Origin: Lachnoclostridium sp. UBA3775
GTDB lineage: Bacteria > Bacillota > Clostridia > Lachnospirales > Lachnospiraceae
Assembly (NCBI GenBank): GCA_002369525.1
Contig: DFFN01000035.1
Location: forward strand, 1-6,585
Direction: 5' to 3'
Length of the DNA stretch: 6,585 nt
Each line of letters opens with the position of its first letter. The first letter of the stretch is position 1. The notes below the pieces were generated by a model, which saw only the letters and a program-made list of their open reading frames with translations, ran no database searches and was not told where the DNA came from. The position numbers and the translations under genes were made by a program. Shown piece by piece: positions 1 to 5,378 of this stretch.

Positions 1-2532
1 GCTTCCGCAGGGGCAGGGATCGTTCGGCATGATCTTCTTGTCGCTTCTCTTTACGGTACGGCTGACCGTGTTGTCCTCACGGTTTGTTCCGGTTACCTTT
101 GCAACCTCCTCACGCTTAACCTCCTGCTTTACGGTTATGTGCATGATCATCTTAACGGTATCTTCGGCGATGCCCTGAGTCATTTCCTCGAACATGTCAA
201 AGCCCTGGATCTTATATTCCTGAGCGGGATCGCGCTGTCCGAGTGCCTGAAGTCCGATACCCTGACGGAGCTGATCCATATCATCGATGTGCTGCATCCA
301 GCGTGTATCGATTGCTTTGAGAAGGATAACACGCTCTGCCTCTCTGAACTGTTCAGCCTCGGGGAACTGTGCTTCCTGAGCTTCGTACTGCTTAAGGGCC
401 TTCTCGATCAGATCCTCCTTAAGGCTCTTCTTTGTAACATGCTCAAGATATTCCTTGTCGGGCACGATTTCAAGCCTGGGGAAAATATTCAAAAGCTTTG
501 AGTTGACCTCGGGAATATCCCATTCCTCCGGATTCTGGTCCTCGCCTATATGGGTGTCTACTGTTCTTTCGATAATTTCCCTTAACATTTTGAGGATGGG
601 CTCGCGCATGCTCTCGCCGTCAAGAACCCTTCTTCTTTCCTCATATATGATCTCACGCTGCTCATTGTTTACCATATCATACTCGAGCAGGTTTTTACGT
701 ATACCGAAGTTGTTGTCCTCAATCTTCTTCTGTGCTTTCTCGATAACGTTGGAAAGCATCTTGTGGTGGATCTCCTGGCCGTCGGTGATTCCGAGGGTTT
801 TGAAGATTCCCATCATCCTCTCCGAACCGAAGAGTCTCATCAGATCGTCCTCGAGTGAAATATAGAAACGCGATTCACCGGGATCGCCCTGACGTCCGGC
901 ACGTCCTCTGAGCTGGTTATCGATACGCCTTGACTCATGTCTTTCCGTACCGATTATCTTCAGACCGCCAAGCTCGGTTACGCCCTCGGCAAGCTTGATA
1001 TCGGTACCACGGCCGGCCATGTTCGTTGCGATCGTAACCGCTCCGAGCTCGCCCGCTCTCGCGATTATCTCAGCTTCCATTTCATGATACTTTGCATTCA
1101 GCACCTGATGAGGGATGCCTGCTTTCCTGAGAAGCAGCGAAATCTCCTCACTGGATTCGATGGTGACCGTACCAACAAGCACGGGCTGCTTCTTGTCATG
1201 AGCCTCTTTTACATGCTCGACTATCGCATTTAATTTTTCCTTCTTTGTACGGTAAACCGCGTCGTCATAGTCCTTACGCTGAACCGGCTTGTTTGTCGGA
1301 ACCTCGATAACATCCATTCCGTAGATCTCGCGGAATTCCTTTTCCTCCGTAAGAGCCGTACCGGTCATACCGCATTTCTTTTCATATTTATTGAAAAAGT
1401 TCTGGAAGGTAATGGTCGCAAGGGTCTTGCTTTCCCTCTTAACCTTTACATGCTCCTTTGCCTCGATGGCCTGGTGGAGACCGTCTGAGTAGCGGCGGCC
1501 CGGCATGATACGTCCGGTAAAGTCGTCAACGATCAAAATCTCGTCTTCGTTTACTACATAGTCCTGATCCTTGAACATCAGGTTATGTGCGCGAAGCGCA
1601 AGGATTATATGATGCTGTATGTCAAGGTTTTCGGGATCTGCAAGGTTTTCGATCTTAAAGAAATTCTCAACCTTTCTTACGCCTTCTTCTGTAAGGTTGA
1701 CGCTCTTTTCCTTTTCGTCAACTACGAAGTCTCCGGTTTCCTGAACCTCGTTACCCATGATCATGTCCATCTTGGTAAGCTCGGTTGCGGTACCCTTCTT
1801 CAACTGTCTTGCAAGAAGATCGCAGACCTCGTAGAGCTTGGTGGATTTTCCGCTCTGTCCGGAAATGATAAGAGGAGTTCTTGCCTCATCGATAAGCACC
1901 GAGTCGACCTCATCGATAACCGCGAAGGGAAGCCCGCGCTGAACAAGCTTTTCTTTATAGATTACCATGTTGTCACGCAGGTAATCGAAACCGAACTCAT
2001 TGTTGGTTCCGTATGTTATGTCGCACGCATATGCCGCGCGTCTTTCATCATTATCCATGCTGTTAAGTATTACACCGACGGTAAGACCAAGGTAACGGTG
2101 AACCTCGCCCATCCACTCGCTGTCTCGTTTTGCAAGATAGTCGTTGACCGTTACGACATGAACGCCCTTGCCGCTAAGCGCATTAAGGTAAACCGGAAAG
2201 GTTGAGGTAAGGGTCTTACCTTCACCTGTTCTCATTTCGGCGATACGTCCCTGATGGAGTATCACGCCGCCCATCAGCTGAACCTTGTATGCCTTCTGGC
2301 CAAGCACCCTGAACGCCGCCTCGCGAACGGTGGCATAAGCCTCGGGAAGAATGTCATCCAGCGTTTCTCCCTTTTCAAGACGTTCCTTAAACTTTCGGGT
2401 CTGATCCTTAAGCTCTTCTTCGCTCATTTTCTGCATGGTCTCGTCAAGAGACATTATTTTATCAACAGTAGGCGCGATTCTTTTTAGTTCGTGCTCACTG
2501 TGTGTTCCAAATATCTTTTCTATTAAACCCAT
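1..2532 (-). CDS. secA: Preprotein translocase ATPase SecA (C-terminal end cut by window)
   Basis: SecA is the cytosolic ATPase motor that binds the SecYEG channel and pushes unfolded preproteins across the membrane. The minus strand reads open for 844 codons from ATG at 2532 (MGLIEKIFG) to the left edge with no stop. Visible landmarks are Walker A MRTGEGKTLTS (residues 100-110), Walker B/DEAD-type DEVDSVLIDEARTPL (207-221), the motif TNMAGRGTDIKL (M505 to about 514) and QLRGRAGRQGDPG (R542-R547 as arginine-finger region). The preprotein-crosslinking region lies between the two halves of the first helicase domain. The reading ends in NDPCPCGS (C840, C842), the first half of a SEC-C zinc motif (CxCGSGKKYKxCC), so only about a dozen residues are missing. 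The start is set by GGAGG six bases upstream and by the usual SecA N-terminus. No frameshift or missing motif was seen. The identification is essentially certain. Confidence 0.98.
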   Translation of the reverse strand, partial: MGLIEKIFGTHSEHELKRIAPTVDKIMSLDETMQKMSEEELKDQTRKFKERLEKGETLDDILPEAYATVREAAFRVLGQKAYKVQLMGGVILHQGRIAEMRTGEGKTLTSTFPVYLNALSGKGVHVVTVNDYLAKRDSEWMGEVHRYLGLTVGVILNSMDNDERRAAYACDITYGTNNEFGFDYLRDNMVIYKEKLVQRGLPFAVIDEVDSVLIDEARTPLIISGQSGKSTKLYEVCDLLARQLKKGTATELTKMDMIMGNEVQETGDFVVDEKEKSVNLTEEGVRKVENFFKIENLADPENLDIQHHIILALRAHNLMFKDQDYVVNEDEILIVDDFTGRIMPGRRYSDGLHQAIEAKEHVKVKRESKTLATITFQNFFNKYEKKCGMTGTALTEEKEFREIYGMDVIEVPTNKPVQRKDYDDAVYRTKKEKLNAIVEHVKEAHDKKQPVLVGTVTIESSEEISLLLRKAGIPHQVLNAKYHEMEAEIIARAGELGAVTIATNMAGRGTDIKLAEGVTELGGLKIIGTERHESRRIDNQLRGRAGRQGDPGESRFYISLEDDLMRLFGSERMMGIFKTLGITDGQEIHHKMLSNVIEKAQKKIEDNNFGIRKNLLEYDMVNNEQREIIYEERRRVLDGESMREPILKMLREIIERTVDTHIGEDQNPEEWDIPEVNSKLLNIFPRLEIVPDKEYLEHVTKKSLKEDLIEKALKQYEAQEAQFPEAEQFREAERVILLKAIDTRWMQHIDDMDQLRQGIGLQALGQRDPAQEYKIQGFDMFEEMTQGIAEDTVKMIMHITVKQEVKREEVAKVTGTNREDNTVSRTVKRSDKKIMPNDPCPCGS

Positions 2533-2538
2533 TTCTTT

Positions 2539-2543
2539 CCTCC
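2539..2543 (-). promoter_or_regulatory. secA ribosome binding site GGAGG
   Basis: On the minus strand GGAGG is followed by six bases (AAAGAA) and then the secA ATG at 2532. This is an optimal Shine-Dalgarno match and spacing, and it fixes the start codon. Confidence 0.9.
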
Positions 2544-2557
2544 AGTTATTAATCGGG

Positions 2558-2571
2558 GCCCGAAGCCGGGC
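2558..2571 (-). other. 5' UTR hairpin of secA mRNA
   Basis: The minus strand contains GCCCG-GCTT-CGGGC, a perfect five-pair GC stem with a four-base loop. It lies about 8 bases after the predicted transcription start and 14 bases before the Shine-Dalgarno site. It does not cover the ribosome binding site and no T run follows, so it is not a terminator. A role in protecting the 5' end of the message is an inference. Confidence 0.5.
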
Positions 2572-2585
2572 ACACATACGAAGAT

Positions 2586-2614
2586 ATTTTACCACATTAC
2601 TTCTTTTATGTAAA
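2586..2614 (-). promoter_or_regulatory. Predicted sigma-A promoter of secA
   Basis: On the minus strand the -35 element is TTTACA (2614-2609), the spacer is 17 bases, and the -10 is TAAAAT (2591-2586), preceded by TGG as an extended -10. Five of six bases match consensus in each hexamer. Transcription should start near 2579, giving a leader of about 47 bases before the secA ATG. No other promoter candidate nearby is as good, and the gene to the right ends more than 850 bases away, so secA probably starts its own transcript here. Confidence 0.8.
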
Positions 2615-2880
2615 GGAAACACTTTATTTTTTAATAGAAATATAAGGTTTGATACCTCATTTCAGTATTTATTAGCTATATTTTCGGGCATTTGTATTTT
2701 GACTGCTTCTCATTTTTATGTTCCGGCAGGTCTCAGAGCGTTTTTCAGACCGGAAACCGAAATAAATTGTGTGGTTTTCGTTATTTTTTTATATTTTTGT
2801 TTGTCTTTAACCGTAAAAAAGTCCTGCAAAATCTAATCTTATCGAAATTCTTTTTATGAACTTCAGGCTTTTGTCTATAC

Positions 2881-2892
2881 ATTACATGTAAT
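2881..2892. repeat. 12-bp perfect palindrome ATTACATGTAAT
   Basis: The twelve bases read identically on both strands. The size and AT-rich symmetry fit an operator for a dimeric regulator, but the site is about 270 bases upstream of the predicted secA promoter and no partner is identified. It could be chance in AT-rich DNA. Confidence 0.4.
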
Positions 2893-2929
2893 TTTTTATG
2901 AATTAACCACAACTCACTGCAGTTTCATC

Positions 2930-2953
2930 TTTGGACTCCAATTTTTGTCCAAA
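2930..2953. repeat. 7-bp inverted repeat TTTGGAC / GTCCAAA
   Basis: TTTGGAC (2930-2936) and GTCCAAA (2947-2953) are exact inverse complements separated by ten AT-rich bases. It could be an operator or a small RNA hairpin. No T run follows on either strand, so it is not a standard terminator. Confidence 0.4.
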
Positions 2954-2999
2954 TTAGACAGGAAAAGAATTGTTTCTTTCTACAGCTGTGTCTTAGCGC

Positions 3000-3026
3000 T
3001 GTGGATAAAGTGGATAAAGTGGTTAA
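3000..3026 (-). repeat. Three contiguous 9-bp direct repeats, each a DnaA-box variant
   Basis: The units TGTGGATAA, AGTGGATAA and AGTGGTTAA abut with no gap. They match the DnaA box (in minus orientation) at 9, 8 and 7 of 9 positions. The regular 9-base register would put three proteins on nearly the same spacing along the helix, resembling arrays of strong and weak boxes in origins. It also reads as a simple tandem duplication of the box. Confidence 0.7.
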
Positions 3027-3296
3027 TAAGCATTTTATGTTGATAAATCCTGGGGTTCTGCCTGTGGATAAATGTGGATTTGTAAATTTTTATCCACATT
3101 TTTTTGAATAATCCACCAAAAAGCTTGGTATAAGTAAGGAGATGGATACTATCCGGTGCATTTTGTCAAGTACCGCAGGCAAAAAAAATAAAGTTCTAAT
3201 ATTTACTGTTTTGTTGCTTATATGAGTACTGTTTCCGGGAAATATTCAGATAATTCTTAAAAATCTGATTTTCAGCCGCCTTGAAAACGCCAAAAA

Positions 3297-3387
3297 TTCT
3301 ACAGTGATAGTTGGATTTTCGGACCGTTTTTCACCCTGAAAATTTGTTTGATTTTAGAATTATTTGAGAAGAACTACTACTGTAGAA
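3297..3387 (-). terminator. Long-armed inverted repeat, possible terminator of the CPBP gene
   Basis: TTCTACAGTGATAGTT (3297-3312) pairs with AACTACTACTGTAGAA (3372-3387): 14 of 16 positions are Watson-Crick, one is a G-T wobble and one a mismatch. The 59-base interior holds a second short stem (ATTTTC 3315-3320 with GAAAAT 3338-3343). On the minus strand the structure begins 12 bases after the CPBP stop and is followed directly by TTTTT (3296-3292), so it could end that transcript. The loop is much longer than in a usual intrinsic terminator. A small mobile-type repeat with terminal inverted repeats is another reading. Confidence 0.45.
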
Positions 3388-3398
3388 AGGTTTTTCGC

Positions 3399-4337
3399 TT
3401 ATTTTGCGAATTCATTGGCTATCATATTGACCAGCATTATCACCATTCCGAAAATAAGCATCGGCTCGGGCTTCTTTTTTTCATTTTGATTTGTGTCTGA
3501 ATTGTTTGTCTCTTGTATTTTGTTTTTCCTCATAAGCCAAAAGCAAACGGCTGTTATGAACAGGCCGATCACAGACGGAAGCAGAAGCTTCAAAAGTATG
3601 GTTCCAAGCTTCATTTTTTCCACCATCAATAATTTATTTATAAATAACGAAGGATAATATGTTGATATGACCGAGCTGCCGTTTACCGTCACGTGCATTA
3701 TCAACGAGCATATGATGCTGTTTCCGGCATACGAAAACATCGCAAACACAAAACCTGCGGTCACGGCATAGGCAAACTGGTTCAGGTTTGAATGCATGAG
3801 CCCGAACATTACGGCAGTAAGAAGCGCCGCCCCCATCTTCGACCGCTTTCCAAACACTCCGAAATATATCCCTCTGTAGCTTATTTCCTCAACCAGCGGA
3901 GCAAACAGGGCAACAGCAAGAAACAGTACAAACATAGGATATTTAGATGATGCATCGGCAACCTGATCGCTTGTCACATCCTTTACGGAAAGAAGCGAAA
4001 GATCGTTTACAAGATATAAAAAAGGCAAAAAACAGATTCCGGCAATAAAGCTCAATATAATGTTAAATGCCCCTGTTTTCTTTAGCCTTGTCCTCTCAAT
4101 AACCTCGCCAAAAGCACTGAGCGAGTCATATGCATGAAGCTTTTTGCGCACCAGGTAAAGATAAATTACAATAGGGATAAGAAAAATCACCTGGGAATAG
4201 ATCACCTTGAAGAGATAGTCGTCGGTTCCTATGAGTTTTGAGATAGTTTTCTGCAGACCGATCATCGCCGTAAAAACCAGAAATAATATGGTATAAGTAA
4301 ACAGACTGCCGGCATATGCCTCTTCTCTTTCTTTCAT
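3399..4337 (-). CDS. CPBP family (Rce1-like) intramembrane metalloprotease
   Basis: This is a 312-residue membrane protein with the CPBP/Abi signatures: motif 1 EEISYRG (E150, E151, R155), motif 2 FGLMH (H182) and motif 3 HVTVN (H215, N219). In this family the glutamate and histidines form the catalytic site of a protease embedded in the membrane. Roles known for bacterial relatives include bacteriocin processing or self-immunity and stress-related processing. The substrate here is unknown. Hydrophobic segments are visible at about 11-30, 44-63, 90-110, 135-149, 168-182, 186-208, 246-268 and 292-308. A charged, Asn/Lys-rich stretch (270-291) precedes the last segment, an extra C-terminal helix beyond the core domain. 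The ATG is chosen because GGAGG stands six bases upstream. It has its own promoter and faces away from the cvfB-like gene, and no bacteriocin gene is nearby. Confidence 0.92.
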   Translation of the reverse strand: MKEREEAYAGSLFTYTILFLVFTAMIGLQKTISKLIGTDDYLFKVIYSQVIFLIPIVIYLYLVRKKLHAYDSLSAFGEVIERTRLKKTGAFNIILSFIAGICFLPFLYLVNDLSLLSVKDVTSDQVADASSKYPMFVLFLAVALFAPLVEEISYRGIYFGVFGKRSKMGAALLTAVMFGLMHSNLNQFAYAVTAGFVFAMFSYAGNSIICSLIMHVTVNGSSVISTYYPSLFINKLLMVEKMKLGTILLKLLLPSVIGLFITAVCFWLMRKNKIQETNNSDTNQNEKKKPEPMLIFGMVIMLVNMIANEFAK

Positions 4338-4360
4338 TAAGAGCCTCCGAATTCAAGCAT
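4337..4360 (-). CDS. Possible 7-residue leader peptide overlapping the CPBP start
   Basis: On the minus strand ATG at 4360 opens a frame reading MLEFGGS and then TAA, and the stop overlaps the CPBP start as TAATG. A weak AGGA lies eight bases upstream, inside the right arm of the leader hairpin. The GGAGG of the CPBP gene is inside this small frame, encoding its Gly-Gly. The arrangement would allow translational coupling, but a frame this short can arise by chance and its translation is unproven. Confidence 0.3.
   Translation of the reverse strand: MLEFGGS
4344..4348 (-). promoter_or_regulatory. CPBP gene ribosome binding site GGAGG
   Basis: The minus strand reads GGAGG, then six bases, then ATG at 4337. 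This is near-optimal and decides the start over the overlapping alternatives. Confidence 0.85.
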
Positions 4361-4367
4361 AATAATT

Positions 4368-4385
4368 GTCCTACAATAGTAGAAC
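4368..4385 (-). other. Hairpin at the very 5' end of the CPBP transcript
   Basis: The minus strand reads GTTCTAC-TATT-GTAGGAC, a seven-pair stem with one G-U pair and a four-base loop. It begins at about the predicted transcription start. It could shield the 5' end from decay, or hide the AGGA that would serve the small leader frame. The function is inferred. Confidence 0.5.
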
Positions 4386-4391
4386 ACAAAT

Positions 4392-4420
4392 AATATAACA
4401 TATTTGTCCGCCAAGGTCAA
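4392..4420 (-). promoter_or_regulatory. Predicted sigma-A promoter of the CPBP gene
   Basis: On the minus strand TTGACC (4420-4415) and TATATT (4397-4392) are separated by exactly 17 bases, with TGT before the -10 as an extended -10 element. Each hexamer is one base off consensus. The start should fall near 4385, about 48 bases before the ATG. It is among the strongest promoter matches in the window. Confidence 0.82.
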
Positions 4421-4428
4421 ATAAAACC

Positions 4429-4457
4429 TTTCAATTTTGGTAAAATTATGATAAACT
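4429..4457 (+). promoter_or_regulatory. Weak candidate promoter for the cvfB-like gene
   Basis: TTTCAA (4429-4434) and TAAACT (4452-4457) are 17 bases apart, each four of six to consensus. TATGAT (4447-4452) is a better -10 but lacks a good -35. The element lies back to back with the CPBP promoter, with eight bases between the two -35 hexamers, so the two genes may compete for polymerase. Confidence 0.4.
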
Positions 4458-4511
4458 AAGCATGTGCGTTGCACGCCGAAAAAGTTCTTACCGCAAAGAA
4501 AAGAGAAATAT

Positions 4512-5378
4512 ATGATAGAATTAGGAAAAATACAAAAGCTCAAGGCAGACAGGGCAAGTGAGCACGGCCTCTACCTTATCGATGAGACCGAACCCTCCGG
4601 AAACGCTACCGGCAAAATCGAATCCGTCCTTCTCCCGAAGCTTCAGGCAAAAAAAATAAAAGTGGGAGACTATGTAGAGGTTTTTGTATACAAGGATTCC
4701 GAAGACCGTCCCGTTGCCACCTGCGATACTCCCCTGATCACCCTTTCGCACGTTGCAAGACTTAAGGTCAAAGAGACCACCGGAATCGGTGCTTTTCTTG
4801 ACTGGGGCATGCCAAAGGACCTGCTTCTGCCCTTTAAAGAGCAGACAAAAAAACTGCAGGCAGGCGAGGAAGTGCTTGTTGCCCTCTATATCGACAAGTC
4901 GGACAGGCTTTGTGCCACCATGAAAATCTACCATTACCTCCAGACAGGCGCCCCCTATGAAAAGGACGACCGCGTGACCGGAACGGTTTATGAGGTAAGC
5001 GGCAATTTCGGAACCTTCGTGGCCGTTGACGACAAGTATTCGGCGCTGATACCGAAAAACGAACTCTTCCATCCCATCCCGATAGGCGCAAAAATAAGCT
5101 GCCGCGTTGTCAAAAAAACCGATGACGGAAAGCTTACTCTTTCGGCAAGAGAAAAAACAGCGGTACAGATGGATGCCGATGCCAGGCTTGTTTATCTTAC
5201 GCTCCGCTCTGCAGGCGGTTTTCTGCCCTTCCATGACAAGAGCTCACCCGAAGCGATCAAGGAAAGGTTCGGTCTTTCAAAGGCTGCCTTCAAGCGTGCG
5301 ATCGGTGCTCTGTACAAGGCACATAAAATATCAATTTCCGAAAAAGGCATCTCGGAAACCGGGGAAATCGACTCCTAA
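4512..5378 (+). CDS. cvfB: CvfB/YitL-type S1-domain RNA-binding protein
   Basis: This is a 288-residue protein matching the CvfB (Staphylococcus aureus) / YitL (Bacillus subtilis) family, whose members are about 300 residues long. Family members bind RNA; CvfB affects virulence and expression of regulated genes in S. aureus. The layout fits: an N-terminal S1-like fold (MIELGKIQKLKADRASEHG onward, about 1-65), a second (about 74-140, with VKETTGIGAFLDWGMPKDLLLP), a third canonical S1 (about 149-213, VTGTVYEVSGNFGTFVAV to KLTLSARE), and a C-terminal winged helix (about 221-278, with FGLSKAAFKRAIGALYK as recognition helix). The ATG at 4512 matches the family N-terminus. A GTG at 4464 in the same frame would add 16 residues but has no ribosome binding site. 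The site before 4512 is weak (AAGAGA). The gene runs opposite to its neighbours and its stop overlaps that of comFC. Confidence 0.9.
   Translation: MIELGKIQKLKADRASEHGLYLIDETEPSGNATGKIESVLLPKLQAKKIKVGDYVEVFVYKDSEDRPVATCDTPLITLSHVARLKVKETTGIGAFLDWGMPKDLLLPFKEQTKKLQAGEEVLVALYIDKSDRLCATMKIYHYLQTGAPYEKDDRVTGTVYEVSGNFGTFVAVDDKYSALIPKNELFHPIPIGAKISCRVVKKTDDGKLTLSAREKTAVQMDADARLVYLTLRSAGGFLPFHDKSSPEAIKERFGLSKAAFKRAIGALYKAHKISISEKGISETGEIDS
5375..5378. other. Overlapping stop codons of convergent genes
   Basis: The four bases CTAA hold both the cvfB-like stop (TAA, 5376-5378, plus) and the comFC stop (TAG, 5377-5375, minus). There is no space for a terminator between the genes, and no hairpin with a T run is seen just beyond either stop, so transcripts from the two strands must overlap. 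Confidence 0.95.

Larger units (their letters stand above)
2903..3117. promoter_or_regulatory. DnaA-box cluster (possible origin or DnaA titration/regulatory site)
   Basis: The DnaA initiator binds the 9-mer TTATCCACA. Exact copies occur at 3000-3008 and 3063-3071 (minus orientation, TGTGGATAA) and at 3090-3098 (plus). One-mismatch copies are at 2903-2911 (TTAACCACA, plus), 3009-3017 (AGTGGATAA, minus) and 3038-3046 (TGTTGATAA, minus). Two-mismatch copies are at 3018-3026 and 3073-3081 (minus) and 3109-3117 (plus). With equal base frequencies about 0.007 exact copies would be expected in an 866-base stretch counting both strands, so three is well beyond chance. The flanks are AT-rich, as in origins, but no dnaA, dnaN, rpmH or parB gene lies in the window. 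A non-origin cluster is therefore equally possible. Confidence 0.75.
2615..3398. other. Long AT-rich non-coding spacer with DnaA boxes and inverted repeats
   Basis: No convincing protein gene is visible on either strand. The stretch is AT-rich with many A and T runs. It contains an imperfect hairpin (TTCCGG 2721-2726 with CCGGAA 2750-2755), a 12-bp palindrome (2881-2892), a 7-bp inverted repeat (2930-2953), a DnaA-box cluster (2903-3117) and a long-armed inverted repeat (3297-3387). An open 27-codon frame at 3142-3225 has no well-placed ribosome binding site. Together with the secA leader the gap from gene to gene is 866 bases, far larger than the other spacers in the window (19 to 174 bases). 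Confidence 0.7.

Noticed and set aside
1585..2205. 206-codon open frame on the plus strand
   Set aside because: It lies entirely inside secA on the opposite strand, has no recognisable domain, and is a shadow of the secA reading frame. The same applies to the frames at 139-501, 455-865, 937-1233 and 2254-2487.
2435..2836. 133-codon plus-strand frame running from secA into the spacer
   Set aside because: Its first third is antisense to the secA start and the rest is low-complexity AT-rich DNA. It has no family match and no plausible ribosome binding site.
3000..3098. CRISPR array
   Set aside because: The repeated units are 9 bases, abutting or irregularly spaced, and match the DnaA box. There are no 25-40 base repeats with uniform spacers and no cas gene.
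3394..3410. TTCGC/GCGAA stem at the CPBP stop as a terminator
   Set aside because: The stem is five pairs with an A-rich loop spanning the stop codon, and on the coding strand it is followed by A residues rather than T.
4126..4543. Minus-strand frames at 4126-4401 and 4337-4543 around the CPBP start
   Set aside because: The first overlaps the protease gene in another frame and lacks a start signal. The second is spacer sequence reading through the promoter; only its last eight codons, after the promoter, could be expressed, and these are listed as a possible leader peptide.
4521..5234. 237-codon minus-strand frame
   Set aside because: It is antisense to the well-supported S1-domain gene, with many cysteines and no domain pattern. 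The smaller frames at 4834-5091 and 5107-5400 are also shadows.
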